DNA of 64,000 nucleotides from Darksidea phi (Eukaryota; Ascomycota; Dothideomycetes; Pleosporales; Lentitheciaceae). The stretch is taken from the NCBI GenBank assembly GCA_030770425.1, contig JASJFT010000151.1:47349-111348 (forward strand). Reading direction: 5' to 3'. Shown in pieces: positions 9,966 through 19,278 of the stretch. How positions within the stretch are numbered: the first letter of the stretch is position 1; each line of letters begins with the position of its first letter. Made by a program: the position numbers and the translations under genes. The notes beneath the pieces were generated by a model. It saw only the letters and a list, made by a program, of their open reading frames with translations, made no database searches and was not told where the DNA came from.

Positions 9966-10701
9966 ATGAAGTTCGCAGGAGTTATCCTTCTAGCTCTTGG
10001 AGCGTCAGCATACGTGGTGAATTATCAGCCGAAGGGTGATGCAGTAGAAGCCCGTAATCCGGCAACGGTCAGTCCACTTCCAATTATCCCTCGAAGTAGC
10101 TAACGTCAACTAGGGAAGTGGTGCGGCCTTTGACAATCATGCCGTTAATATCGTAGCTAGGCACCGTGAGTTTTAGCCTTCTCACGAAGGAGTGAGACTT
10201 GCTAACACTCCAAAGACAAGGGCAAGGGCAAGGGCAAGGGCGGTGCTGGTGGTGCTGCCAAGGGCCTAGGAGCGTTGTTCGGAGCCAACAAGCGTGAGGC
10301 TCAGCTTGAGCCAGAAGCAGAGGTTGAGCAGATTGAGAGGCGTCATCGTAAGTTGACTGCGCCATCCACGACGGAAATAGTCTAACGACATACCAGATAA
10401 AGGAAAGGGCGGTGCTGGTAAAGGTCTCGGCGGCGCTGGTAAAGGTCTCGGTGCCTTATTCGGAAACAACAAGCGAGAAGTGGAGCCTGAGGTTGAGAAT
10501 ATTGAGCGCCGACATCATAAGGGTAAAGGTGGGGGTAAAGGTGGAAAAGGTCTTGGAGCTCTATTCGGAGCGAATAAGAGAGAAATTGAGCCCGAGTTTG
10601 AAGGCATTGAACGCCGTCACCACAAGGGCAAGGGCGGCAAGGGCAAGGGTGGTGGAGGCGGCGCGGGCAAGGGCCTTGCTGCCCTATTTGGTGCGAACTA
10701 G
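9966..10701 (+). CDS. Secreted Kex2-type repeat precursor (candidate RiPP/KEP precursor)
   Basis: Four exons (9966..10067, 10114..10165, 10216..10347, 10397..10701; introns 46, 50 and 49 bp) encode 196 aa. Residues 1-15 (MKFAGVILLALGASA) are a signal peptide and a short propeptide follows. Then come four imperfect repeats. Each opens HHKGKG, runs through a Gly/Lys-rich stretch to GLGALFGAN or a close variant, and (units 1-3) continues KR, an acidic spacer such as EIEPEFEGIE, and RR before the next HHKG. The KR and RR pairs are classic Kex2 sites, so processing would yield basic Gly/Lys peptides and acidic spacers. This is the layout of fungal dikaritin precursors and Kex2-processed repeat proteins. 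With the adjacent UstYa-like gene, a cyclised peptide product is likely. Unlike classic dikaritins the core has Phe/Leu but no Tyr. An antimicrobial role is an alternative. The frame ends at TAG, just where units 1-3 have their KR. Confidence 0.8.
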
Positions 10702-10827
10702 CCCGAGACTCAGATCGAAGCTTGTGCGGCTGAAGATCAACATGAAGAAATCCAGCGTCGTCATCACAAGGGCAAAGACGGAGCCAGTGGTGCGAGCAAG
10801 GACTTGGGGGCTTTTTTCGGGAACTGA
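10702..10827 (+). pseudogene. Fifth repeat unit stranded beyond the stop codon
   Basis: Directly after the precursor's TAG, the same frame stays open for 41 codons to a TGA (10825-10827). It still shows the repeat pattern: an acidic spacer, RRHHKGK, then a diverged Gly/Ser/Lys stretch ending LGAFFGN. The stop occupies the codon where units 1-3 carry the Lys of KR, and the next codon is Pro instead of Arg. This looks like the original gene end, cut off by a nonsense change and now drifting. Translation by stop read-through cannot be excluded but has no visible support. Confidence 0.65.
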
Positions 10828-11483
10828 GCCTTCGTGAGTGGTAATATTGAGCTCGTCCGTTTGGGGCTAGCATGAGAACCGAGCAGGATGTCCTCTCTAA
10901 GTCATAATTTTTCTATCCTCTCTCTATTTAAATTCAAGCGCAACTGTCTTTCAAGGAACATGAATGGGATCGAGTACGGCTTTTAGATCAAAATGCGTAT
11001 ACTTGCTTATCAGTGATTGACCTCCCTCCGAACATTACCAGCATATTGAGCTTGACTATCAGGTCCGTAAAATCTAAGCTGAAATTAGAGAGGATGAACA
11101 CTCGAAATTGCAAGTAGTAGCTTCCGGTGCTAGATCTATTGTTGAGTGGACACGGGTGCTGTTGGGGTTGGCTTGCAAAGTGTGGAAGGTTTCGAGATTA
11201 TGAGGGCTGGCATCACACGACAGGAGACTGGTCCTCTGGGCGAATGAGTTGGAATGAAAAGTGTAGCTAATTATAATAGGTTCAAAAGCTGCGTGCTATA
11301 CCAGTGTGGTTGATTGAAAATGGTCATCGATCCAGTCTAGAACAGAGCTATCAGACTCAACTATCAGAATCAGACTCCTATGTTGGCGAAGGTAACTCTC
11401 GGCCGTCGTTTATCGTCCGCCATTGCATCTTGCCGTCAACGAAGCGTCCACGCACAGACTCCGCTTTCCAGACAGGTTAGATA
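10828..11483. other. Intergenic, no gene recognised
   Basis: A 656-bp gap between the convergent precursor and DUF7730-like genes. I see no coding signal or repeats. Confidence 0.4.
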
Positions 11484-12908
11484 TTACCTCAGAGGATAGA
11501 ATAAGCTGGTTCTGGAGCGCTTACAGGGTATCGCAAGACTGAAGCCGAAGCCGATGGGTGGCGGCGGCGGAGGAGGAGGAAATGGAAGAGGAGGTGGAGG
11601 AGGAGGTGGAAGAGGAAATGGAAGAGGAAGTGGAAGCGGTGGAGGAGGTGGTGGGTTGGTCCGCCACTCAACCTCCACATCGCAAACTGCGACTCGACCC
11701 AATAAATCCTTCAACGGACCATATATTCCTTCCTCGATTGTCGAAGCTCCGAAGCTAAACCGCCACCAACTAAGCACCATTCTAATCGACTTTAACCCTC
11801 TCATGTCGTCTAATAGCCGACAAGCCACATCCCATGTCGTCGCTTTATCGTCTAATTCGTGCTTGGGGAGTTTTCTGTAGTATTTAATACTTGTACCATG
11901 GGCAAGAGGTGTGTAGTCCATTGGACAATTAATCGAATCAGCCCTTATATAACGGCATAGTGACTTCTTGTCATTGAAAAGACAATACTGGTTTACTTCG
12001 GAGAAGTGGATTATATCGACCGGTGATAAGTCCTGGAACCCAAAATAGACATGTTGGATGTTGTCGAACCGCTGTGGAAGTAGGGATGCTGAGAATGCAA
12101 TGAATGAGTATACGTCGCAGAAAGAGAACCGAAAGTTCCGATAGACCAGGCCAATGACTTCGGAGTATCTGGAGCATTCAGCATTGCGTTCGGAGAGTAC
12201 GGGCTTGGATCGTGGCAGTTGGTCGGCTTACATGACTCTGCAAGTTTGAAGCAAAGGGAGGATGTCAAGGCTACTTCTTCTTGGCCGCTGTATCATAGAC
12301 ATATCACTTACGTCTCCTGAACTGACTGTTGAGCCCCCATAAGCAACGGATTCCTTGTCTTCTTCATCCTTGACACGGAACGAAGTCAGCCTCCCTTTCT
12401 TCAATATCACATACGTATCCCCTCTTCCAAGATACTCTTCCCAGATCAAAAGTCTTAGTTCAGCCGGTAAGCTCATCAGTCGCGAAATGTCTTGCTGTGC
12501 CGTCTTCTTGCTCCTAGTCCCAAATCGTGGCTTCTCCAAAGGCAAACTCAGCGCTCTCTTGCGCTGCGTCACTCTAGGCGGCTTCATGCTTGCCTTGTCA
12601 AGTCTTCTTTGGTTCCATTCGCTCCGTCGATATGAGGCCCAATGATAAAGGCCCCACGGAAAGATCACCGCTAGCATATATCTCTTAATACTCCGACCTC
12701 GACGCCATCTGGGCATCGATGACTCGGTGTTATAACTGTACGAGGAAAAGGAATCGTTCTCGCTGTCGGAATTGTTCTCGCTGTCGGAATTGTTCTCGCT
12801 GTCGGAATTGTTCTCGCTGTCGGAATTGTTCTCGCTGTCGGAATTAGTCCTCCGAAAGAGGCCCAGCCGATGCAAGAGACGCAATCTGCGGGTGGGTAGG
12901 CGTGCCAT
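11484..12908 (-). CDS. DUF7730 / F-box-like domain protein with low-complexity ends
   Basis: Two exons (12908..12232 and 12168..11484; 63-bp intron) encode 453 aa. The core pattern is common in fungal DUF7730 or F-box-like proteins: LMSLPAELRLLIWEEYLG, then LDILPLLQTCRV-IYSEVIGLVYRN completed by the splice, then FRFSFCDVYSFIAFSASLLPQRFDNIQHV and a later WDVACRLLDDMRGLKSI. Function is unknown; such proteins may act as substrate adaptors. Odd features are five tandem copies of a six-residue acidic unit (NSDSEN) near residues 21-50 and a long proline-rich run near the C-terminus (coded at 11554-11655), both encoded by simple repeats. A large gene-poor, A/T-rich tract lies upstream of its start. 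Confidence 0.7.
12757..12846 (-). repeat. Five-copy 18-bp in-frame tandem repeat
   Basis: Five head-to-tail copies of an 18-bp unit (plus-strand TTCTCGCTGTCGGAATTG) lie inside the DUF7730-like gene and encode repeated NSDSEN. Copies are near identical; the last diverges at its end. Copy number is likely variable among strains. Confidence 0.85.
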
Positions 12909-13024
12909 TTAGGACAGTAAATAATTTGAACGGTCGTGGTAAAGACGCGATAAGGCCAAACGGTCGGAGATCATAGGGAAGAATAGTCTTGGCGGCTGCC
13001 TGGTGCTGTGGCACATAAACGAGG

Positions 13025-13615
13025 TAAGCTAGCGTATGGGGTTTCCGGCCAGCCCTAGTTTCCGGCCACCTTCCCTTATAAAATATGGCCTTGCATAAAC
13101 GTATACCTCTATAACTACTTAATACAATTTAGTAAATGTCTGAATTATAATACCTTATATAGTAATATCAATTTTAGAATAAATTTTAATTTGTTAAATA
13201 ATTACTTGGGTTGGATTTGCATAGTGGGAGTCTCTTGGTAAGGTCCGTACGAACACAGTAGGAGTTTGTACACAGTAGAGGTGCTATACCCACACCTTAT
13301 ACACGATAATAGAGCTGTAGAGCTGTACACAGTATAACGAGGTGATGTTTCGAACATTGAGGCGACGAGCAATGACATGTGCTGCCGAACCGCAGGAAGA
13401 CCAACAGCGGTAGCGATGAGTTAGTATACCTAATACTACCGTCTATAGTATAAAATTTACCTACGATAATATAACTAATATTATATTTTATATAAATCAT
13501 TATTATTTTAGAAACAATTAGATTTTATTCACTAATTATGGAGGTACATAGTCTAAATTTGTCAGTAAAAGTGACCGGAAACTACGGGTAGCTGAGAAAC
13601 CCATCACCTAGCTTA
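13025..13615. mobile_element. Degraded DNA transposon / MITE with terminal inverted repeats
   Basis: The ends are inverted copies of each other over about 45-50 bp. The left arm starts TAAGCTAG at 13025 and contains TAGTTTCCGGCCAC. The right arm (read on the minus strand from 13615) starts TAAGCTAG and contains TAGTTTCCGGTCAC. Most differences are C/T. The roughly 480-bp interior is strongly A/T-rich and has no open frame. TA at both borders would fit a Tc1/mariner-type target duplication. Excess C-to-T change and A/T interior fit repeat-induced point mutation. I call it a non-autonomous or dead element. Class is inferred from the ends only. Confidence 0.6.
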
Positions 13616-14169
13616 TCGGTTCAATCAGATGTTGTTTCCTTTGTGCAACCTTGCAGTAAACCTATCCCCTCACATGGTTCTTCCGTCCGGATGTCAAAGC
13701 TGCTCAGGCCTACCATAGCGCCCACGAGCAGACCTTTACTGCTTGTGGTAAAGGCAGCACAGGCGACGTAGAAATACCTCCCCCACGTGGACGACGACCA
13801 TTGAAACGGCCTGATTGCTCTTAGTATGAATCCAAACAGTCCGGCGCATTATGGGGTCCGGGCATGTGGCTTTGTTTTGCAGCAGGCCCGAGAAGGTCAT
13901 GAAGCAGTTGGCTTGCCAGCTCAAATCGCCAACGTAGCCTTCCAAGTAAATCTTGAACACTGTTGGCCACCGGCTCATAGCGTATAGGATTTGGAGGTGC
14001 AGTCGGGGTATTCATAAATTTTTTTGGGTGTAGGTGAGCTGGTAGATGGTATCGTAGGACGTGATTGAATGACAACATGAGACGATCCTCTAGTACTAAC
14101 GAGCATTTGAGAGCTTTTGATGGACTGGGATCTAGGACCGTACCTGAAGATAGGCTTCTTACCTTAACC
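13616..14169. other. Intergenic, no gene recognised
   Basis: A 554-bp gap between the transposon relic and the 3' end of the TPR gene. Minus-strand open frames at 13736..13978 and 13821..14177 lack any motif and are not called. Confidence 0.35.
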
Positions 14170-16962
14170 TCACCCACTCCCCTTCAGCTCCTCCAACCTC
14201 GCCTTCAGCCTATTCCACGCCTCACTATCCTCCCAACTATCTTTTCCCTTGCCCATAACACTACGAGCAGCACTCCTAGCCTTGAATTTCCAATCCTTTG
14301 CTACTAGTTCTCCACTTCCAGCTGCTAGTCCCTCAGTCCTCTCCCGCGGCCCCAGCGTCTCATAGGCATCCACAAGATCTACTGTCTGGGTTACTACTGC
14401 ATTCCACTCTCTCTCTCCCTTGCTCTCCCAATTAGGCTGACTTGTCACAGCGCGCCACGCCTTTTCATGGCATTCAAGCGCTGAGGCTGGGCGGTTTGTG
14501 TGGATGTAGAGTGTTGAGAGGATGGTCCATAGCTGAGGGGAGAAGGTAATAAGAGGCTTGACATGGTGTTCGATAAGCTCGTTCGTGAGGCGGGAGAGTC
14601 CGGGCTTAGTGATATCAAAGGATTCCGAGGATTGGATAATGTGGCGAACCAGGAGGTCTAGAATCTCGCCGTCGATACATTTCTCGCCGTCAGTGGAGCC
14701 GCGAAGATCGCAAATTCGACGTTGCGCGTTAATGATGTCGTTGTAGGACGGGGGCTCTGTGGATGCGGCGACGGCGAGCACATTGGACCAGATGCGGTAG
14801 CTGTCGTGCTTGAGGGCTGCAGCGCGTTTGAAGGCTTTCAGGGCGTCGCTACGGGGGTGAGAAGTCACTCGTGCATTGGGATGCTCAGCATCGGTGTTTG
14901 AGGTGGATTTGGGCCGAAGATGGAGGAGTGCGGCCGCGAGGTTACTCCACGCTTCTGCATCTTGGTCATCAAGTTGGACGCAGCGAGAGAAGGCTTCCGC
15001 GGCGTCTTTAAAGTGCTGGAGCTCAAGCCTTGCGCATCCCAAGGCGAACCACGCGGGATGGTTCAAGGCGTTAACCTTAAGGGAGAGAGCGTAGGCTTCT
15101 GCTGCCTTCTCGTAGTTCTTTTCGACAAAGTACCGTTGACCGAGAGATCGCTGAGCCCGAGTGTATCGCTTACCCGAAACCTCCCACGCTTTCTCGTACA
15201 TAGACAGGTCCTTGTCAATATCGCCCAAAATGCAGTAGAGTCGCGGTGCCTCTGCTGGCGGCGGGTTCCGTTCGGCGCCCTCCCACTTCTCCTCCTCAAG
15301 ATCTACGTTTGCATCGTTACCGCGGTTAGCATGAAAGAGCTGCCGGCGAACTATCTTTTTCGCTTTATCCTCCTTTTCGGTAGCTGCCCAACACAAGGCC
15401 GCTTCGGCCCACATTTCCAACCTCTCGTAGATCTCAAGCGCTGAGCGAAGACCGCCGACACTGACCCAGCGAGCTGCGAGTTCTGCCTCAAGTTCCCATC
15501 GAGAGGGAGAGCAGAGCGGGAACACGTAGCGAAGACGTTCATTTACCGGAGCCGACTCTCCATCTTTCACCTTTGGCAAGAACGATGTTGCTTGCTCATC
15601 GGCTTCTCCGCTCGTAATTGCATTAATATCGGATGTCTCTACAATGACTTGGTCGACTAGAGCCTGAAGCTGAAGAAGGCCACGTTCCATTGTTCGAGAG
15701 CGATAGCCTTCTATTCGACTTCGCACAAGCAGTGCCTGCGTGTAAACTTGCCAGTTCGAACTACCGCCATCCAAAACCCGAGTGGCATAAGGTAAAGTCT
15801 CTTCCCTCGTAAGTCCGTCGGCGGGGTTTGTGTTGGTGATGGAAGAAGCCAAAGAAAGCAGTATAACCGAGTCTAGTGGGTCTAGTAGAGGCTGGTTCTC
15901 CGGGTGTAGCGAGCCAAGGCCAGCTGGTAGCGAGGACTTGGATCTGACCTCTGTGCTAGCCGCTTCTGGAGTAAATGATATCGACTCGAGAAGTGTATCG
16001 TCGTTGAGATTCAAATTCTCCGGCCCCGACGCAGCAGTCGTTGATGTCCCATTCGGTTCCGTACCCGCGCTTCGGGCAAGAACTAACAACTGGCTAGTGT
16101 CTTTCTCTTGAAACTTTGTTCTCTTTCCCATCAACCCAGTCAACGCAAACTCAAACTTCCTCTCCGAAGCGGATTGATCAAGATCCGCTTTAGCCTTCTT
16201 TTCTAGCCCGTGATGCGTATGAATGGCCGCTCTTTCTAGCAGAAAGTGCACATGTAGATCCTTGATATCTTTCTCTTTACTCAATGAGACGACCTGACTC
16301 TCCAGAGTACCGAGATCTTCGTAAATAGCATCCTGCAACGATGGTGCAACCTCTGAGAGCAACCGCTGATGAACAAAGTTGACTCTCAGCTTGGCCCAAG
16401 TAGAGGCCTGAATATTTTTCTGCAGCGGCGGACTCATCAGGATTGCTTTGGCAAGACATAAAAGCTCGATATTCGGGGTGAGCTTGTACGCTGCAACACC
16501 ATCTGCGCTCAGCGAAGTGACAAGCTCTGCCCGCAGATTGCTTAGTGCGGGCCCGTCCAACGCTACTTCCTTGGGTAGCAGAGCATGTGCAGAATTGAAG
16601 GGAAGGGGTGGTCCCGTAACGTTTGACTGCATGAAAGCGTAGAGAGCAGCAATGGCCACAGTGAAGAACAGATGTTGACTGTAAGCCGCCGTTTCCCGTA
16701 CCGGAGCATCCGAACCCTTGCTTCTGTTCGACAATATGAGGCTTAGGCGATGAAAGACGTAGTCGGTCCACGTGGGGAAGTCTTCCTTCTGGACGTTTTT
16801 GGTAGCCTCATTGTTCTGGTGCCCAAGTACAAGCTGTACCTCCTCATACTGGAATACGGTGAAGAAGTCGCCTTTTTCGACAGCGCTAAGCGACTCTTCA
16901 ATGACAACGACAAGTTCTTCGGGGAGAGTGCTCCGGAAGTAGTTGATAAGGATATCACCCAT
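14170..16962 (-). CDS. EMW1: TTC27/EMW1-like tetratricopeptide repeat protein
   Basis: An intronless frame of 930 aa. The frame extends 42 codons further upstream, but only to a GTG. The first ATG (MGDILINYFRSTLPEEL, good context with A at -3 and G at +4) is the start. The C-terminal half has consecutive TPR helices, such as RSLGQRYFVEKNYEKAAEAY, NHPAWFALGCARLELQHFKD and DDQDAEAWSNLAAALLHLRP. The length and the long non-TPR N-terminal half match TTC27, whose yeast relative Emw1 is essential for cell-wall integrity. Family members are thought to act as cytoplasmic scaffolds or chaperone partners. The last 30 residues (WEDSEAWNRLKARLEELKG) form a conserved-looking tail. Confidence 0.8.
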   Translation of the reverse strand: MGDILINYFRSTLPEELVVVIEESLSAVEKGDFFTVFQYEEVQLVLGHQNNEATKNVQKEDFPTWTDYVFHRLSLILSNRSKGSDAPVRETAAYSQHLFFTVAIAALYAFMQSNVTGPPLPFNSAHALLPKEVALDGPALSNLRAELVTSLSADGVAAYKLTPNIELLCLAKAILMSPPLQKNIQASTWAKLRVNFVHQRLLSEVAPSLQDAIYEDLGTLESQVVSLSKEKDIKDLHVHFLLERAAIHTHHGLEKKAKADLDQSASERKFEFALTGLMGKRTKFQEKDTSQLLVLARSAGTEPNGTSTTAASGPENLNLNDDTLLESISFTPEAASTEVRSKSSLPAGLGSLHPENQPLLDPLDSVILLSLASSITNTNPADGLTREETLPYATRVLDGGSSNWQVYTQALLVRSRIEGYRSRTMERGLLQLQALVDQVIVETSDINAITSGEADEQATSFLPKVKDGESAPVNERLRYVFPLCSPSRWELEAELAARWVSVGGLRSALEIYERLEMWAEAALCWAATEKEDKAKKIVRRQLFHANRGNDANVDLEEEKWEGAERNPPPAEAPRLYCILGDIDKDLSMYEKAWEVSGKRYTRAQRSLGQRYFVEKNYEKAAEAYALSLKVNALNHPAWFALGCARLELQHFKDAAEAFSRCVQLDDQDAEAWSNLAAALLHLRPKSTSNTDAEHPNARVTSHPRSDALKAFKRAAALKHDSYRIWSNVLAVAASTEPPSYNDIINAQRRICDLRGSTDGEKCIDGEILDLLVRHIIQSSESFDITKPGLSRLTNELIEHHVKPLITFSPQLWTILSTLYIHTNRPASALECHEKAWRAVTSQPNWESKGEREWNAVVTQTVDLVDAYETLGPRERTEGLAAGSGELVAKDWKFKARSAARSVMGKGKDSWEDSEAWNRLKARLEELKGSG

Positions 16963-17334
16963 GATGAATCTTCGGAGGGGATCAGGGGAGTTTGCGAAAT
17001 TCTTGGTGGGCGATGATTCATATGTCGTGGAGAAAAATAGGCAGAGCGCTAAACCGTTTTGGAACGGCGGGCGACCACGCAGCCCCACTTTGGGTGTAGT
17101 GCCGCTGATAATCAGTGTATACGGAGTTTTTCAGGGTCTCCAGGACAAGGAAGTATAAAACATTCCATCAAGCTTTCATTACTCATTGGTGACCGGCGCT
17201 GAAGTACAGGCCTTGATGTTCCCGCTACGATCGACACCAAGAGCGCAGCTCCACAGACCATTCCAACATGGCAATACAAAGATAAAAGAAAAGTTCCTAA
17301 AGACTAAGGGTAGCTCTCGCGGCATAGGGGATGT
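16963..17334. promoter_or_regulatory. Upstream region of the TPR gene
   Basis: A 372-bp gap between two minus-strand genes. It should contain the TPR gene promoter and the 3' end of the glycine-zipper gene transcript. No distinct motif was identified. Confidence 0.4.
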
Positions 17335-18210
17335 CTAGTCCGAGTCACTGCTTGAAGAGGAACTTCCACCGCCCCGGCTCTTCGACCTGTGGTGCTTGTG
17401 CTTCTTGTGGCCACTGCTATGACTCCCAGCATACAGACCGCCTAGCCCAGCAGCAGAACCAGCGTACGAGGAGCCGTGGTGCGAGCCACTACCATGCTTG
17501 TGCTTCTTATGCTTCTTACCGTCCTTGTGCCTGGTAGAAGTCATCGGCATGCGCACCCCAAATGGTATCTCGAGTGGTAACTTACTTGTCATGCTTGTCT
17601 GACAACATGTTCGCGCCGACAGCGCCAGCTACAAGGCCGCCAATTGTGCCGAGTGGTCCTCCACCGAGCTTGTTGCCCACGAAAGCACCGCCCACGCCTC
17701 CAATAAGCGTTGATCCGAGACCGCGATCACCTTCAGCGGGACCTCCAGGGCCTCCCGGTGCGCCAGGCTGACCGTGTTGGCCTTGTTGGTGGCCCTGTTG
17801 CTGTCCGTAGCCGTGATCACCGTACCCTTGCTGGGGTGGGGCGCCATAGTGCTGTTGCTGCTGCGGCGGGTAGGGAGAATGGCTGCGATTTGGGTCGTAG
17901 CTTTGGTTGTAGTCACCGCTGTAGCCCTGCTGCTGTTGTGGGGGCTGATACGGCGCATTCGTTGGAGCGCCGTAGGGACTCTGTTGGCGCGTTAGTTAGT
18001 TGCGCCGCGTAGAGGAGACTCTTTTCGCCGGGCGATGGTGCTCACCTGTTGGTGGGGATAGGGACTGTGTCCTTGGCCGTACTGGTCGTGGGGCTGCTGC
18101 TGACCGTACTGCTGCTGACCATACTGCGGCTGCTGCGACGGATAGTTGTTGTTGTAGCCTTGCTGCTGGCCGTGGGCGCCGTCCCCACCATAATAATCGT
18201 GGCTACTCAT
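17335..18210 (-). CDS. Gln/Tyr-rich glycine-zipper protein with His/Lys/Ser-rich tail
   Basis: Three exons (18210..18046, 17980..17586, 17530..17335; introns 65 and 55 bp) encode 251 aa. Residues 1-120 are a Gln/Tyr/Gly/Pro low-complexity region (GQQQYGQQQP, PPQQQQGYSG), of the prion-like kind. A glycine-zipper membrane-associating segment follows (GLGSTLIGGVGGAFVGNKLG and GTIGGLVAGAVGANMLSD, about 148-187). The C-terminus is rich in Lys/His (KHKKHKHGSGSHHG) and ends in a Ser/Asp run. This arrangement recurs in fungal proteins of unknown function, sometimes annotated as glycine-zipper 2TM proteins. Stress-related membrane or condensate roles would be a guess. The splices keep one frame throughout. 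Confidence 0.75.
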
Positions 18211-19278
18211 AACCGTGGTCGCTAGGTGCTAGGGAAACTGAAGATAGATGTAGGGATGAGACGGGATCTGGTGAATTCGAAGAAGCAGTGAGGGATGGAT
18301 GGCGGGGGAGGGGTAATGGTTGGGCAAGGAACAGCGGGCTTTATAGTTGAGACATGCGACGGCGCAGTCAGCGAGGCGCCACATGGTCGGCAGGTGATTG
18401 CGCAGGTGGTCATGGACGGCGGCTGCGGCTGAGCTGTACTGTGAGTGTTGCTAAGGAACGTTGAAAAGACGGGGAGTGACTTGCCATCTCCTGCGCCACA
18501 CGGCTCGTCATGTCGACAAGTGGAGGGAGGCTGGAGGGGAGGCTTGTGGAGCCTGCAGGGATCCTACGAGTTGAAGCGACGGTGGTACTGCTACAGTAGC
18601 ATCACGTGACTTCCCACCGGCATGCTACACCGTCGCCAACCCAGAGGTATATGCTTGCACTGAGTAGTCGCCTGCAGTCATTTTCGAACCGAAAAGCCTG
18701 CCATGGGTTGGCCGCCTCCGTCAATGTCGGCCAGTGTCCGGCCCGCGACCTCTCCGACCGCCGTGCCGAGTCCTCTCGCACTTCATCGCCCCTTTGCTTG
18801 CCAGCCCGTTGCAGGGCCACTCATCGGTCATCTAACTCCAAGGTTTCGTAAGCATTCAACGTGCGCTCCGTGCCCATGTGTCCTTCTAAGCATGGTTTTG
18901 CGAGATTACCATATACGACGTTTTACGTCCGCATGCACCGCGCTTAACTTCGCAGTTTATCGCTTCTTTCGGGCTTAGCGCCTGCTGCAATACGGATTGC
19001 TTCACCGCAGGCAACCCCTAATGTAAACACATTATAAGGGCTACAGACTGTGCCAGCCGTATTGGCACAGGCAAGCCTTTAATGCACTCGTCCACTACCC
19101 ACTTTACCAACCCTACCACTGAACACACTGTAATTAGCGGTGGCGTATATCGTATACGATACGATATCGTGCACGCACTTCAGGCGGCAACTTTTTGTTT
19201 CAATGTCTTGCTGTTCATCTTGAATTTTCCGAAGCACCTTCGAGAATAGTTATTGAAGCGTAGAGCCGACGATCCGCT
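18211..19278. promoter_or_regulatory. Divergent promoter region, glycine-zipper gene / ABC transporter gene
   Basis: A 1.07-kb spacer between divergent starts, with no convincing ORF. It includes a perfect 14-bp palindrome at 19148-19161, about 118 bp before the transporter ATG (listed separately). Confidence 0.4.
19148..19161. promoter_or_regulatory. Perfect 14-bp palindrome before ABC transporter gene
   Basis: TATCGTATACGATA is fully self-complementary, and a second small palindrome (CGATATCG) follows at once. Such dyads can bind dimeric factors. The position suggests an operator-like site for the transporter, but this is unproven. Confidence 0.35.

Noticed and set aside
10382..10873. 163-aa minus-strand open frame across the precursor repeats
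   Set aside because: It is the antisense shadow of the Gly/Lys repeats; the plus strand has a signal peptide, introns and processing sites.
12757..12846. CRISPR-like array
   Set aside because: Units are directly adjacent without spacers, in frame inside a gene, and the genome is eukaryotic.
13736..14177. Minus-strand open frames after the TPR gene
   Set aside because: No motif or splice support; they overlap each other in different frames.
16963..17088. 42-residue N-terminal extension of the TPR protein
   Set aside because: The upstream frame begins only with GTG; the internal ATG has good context and begins the conserved sequence.
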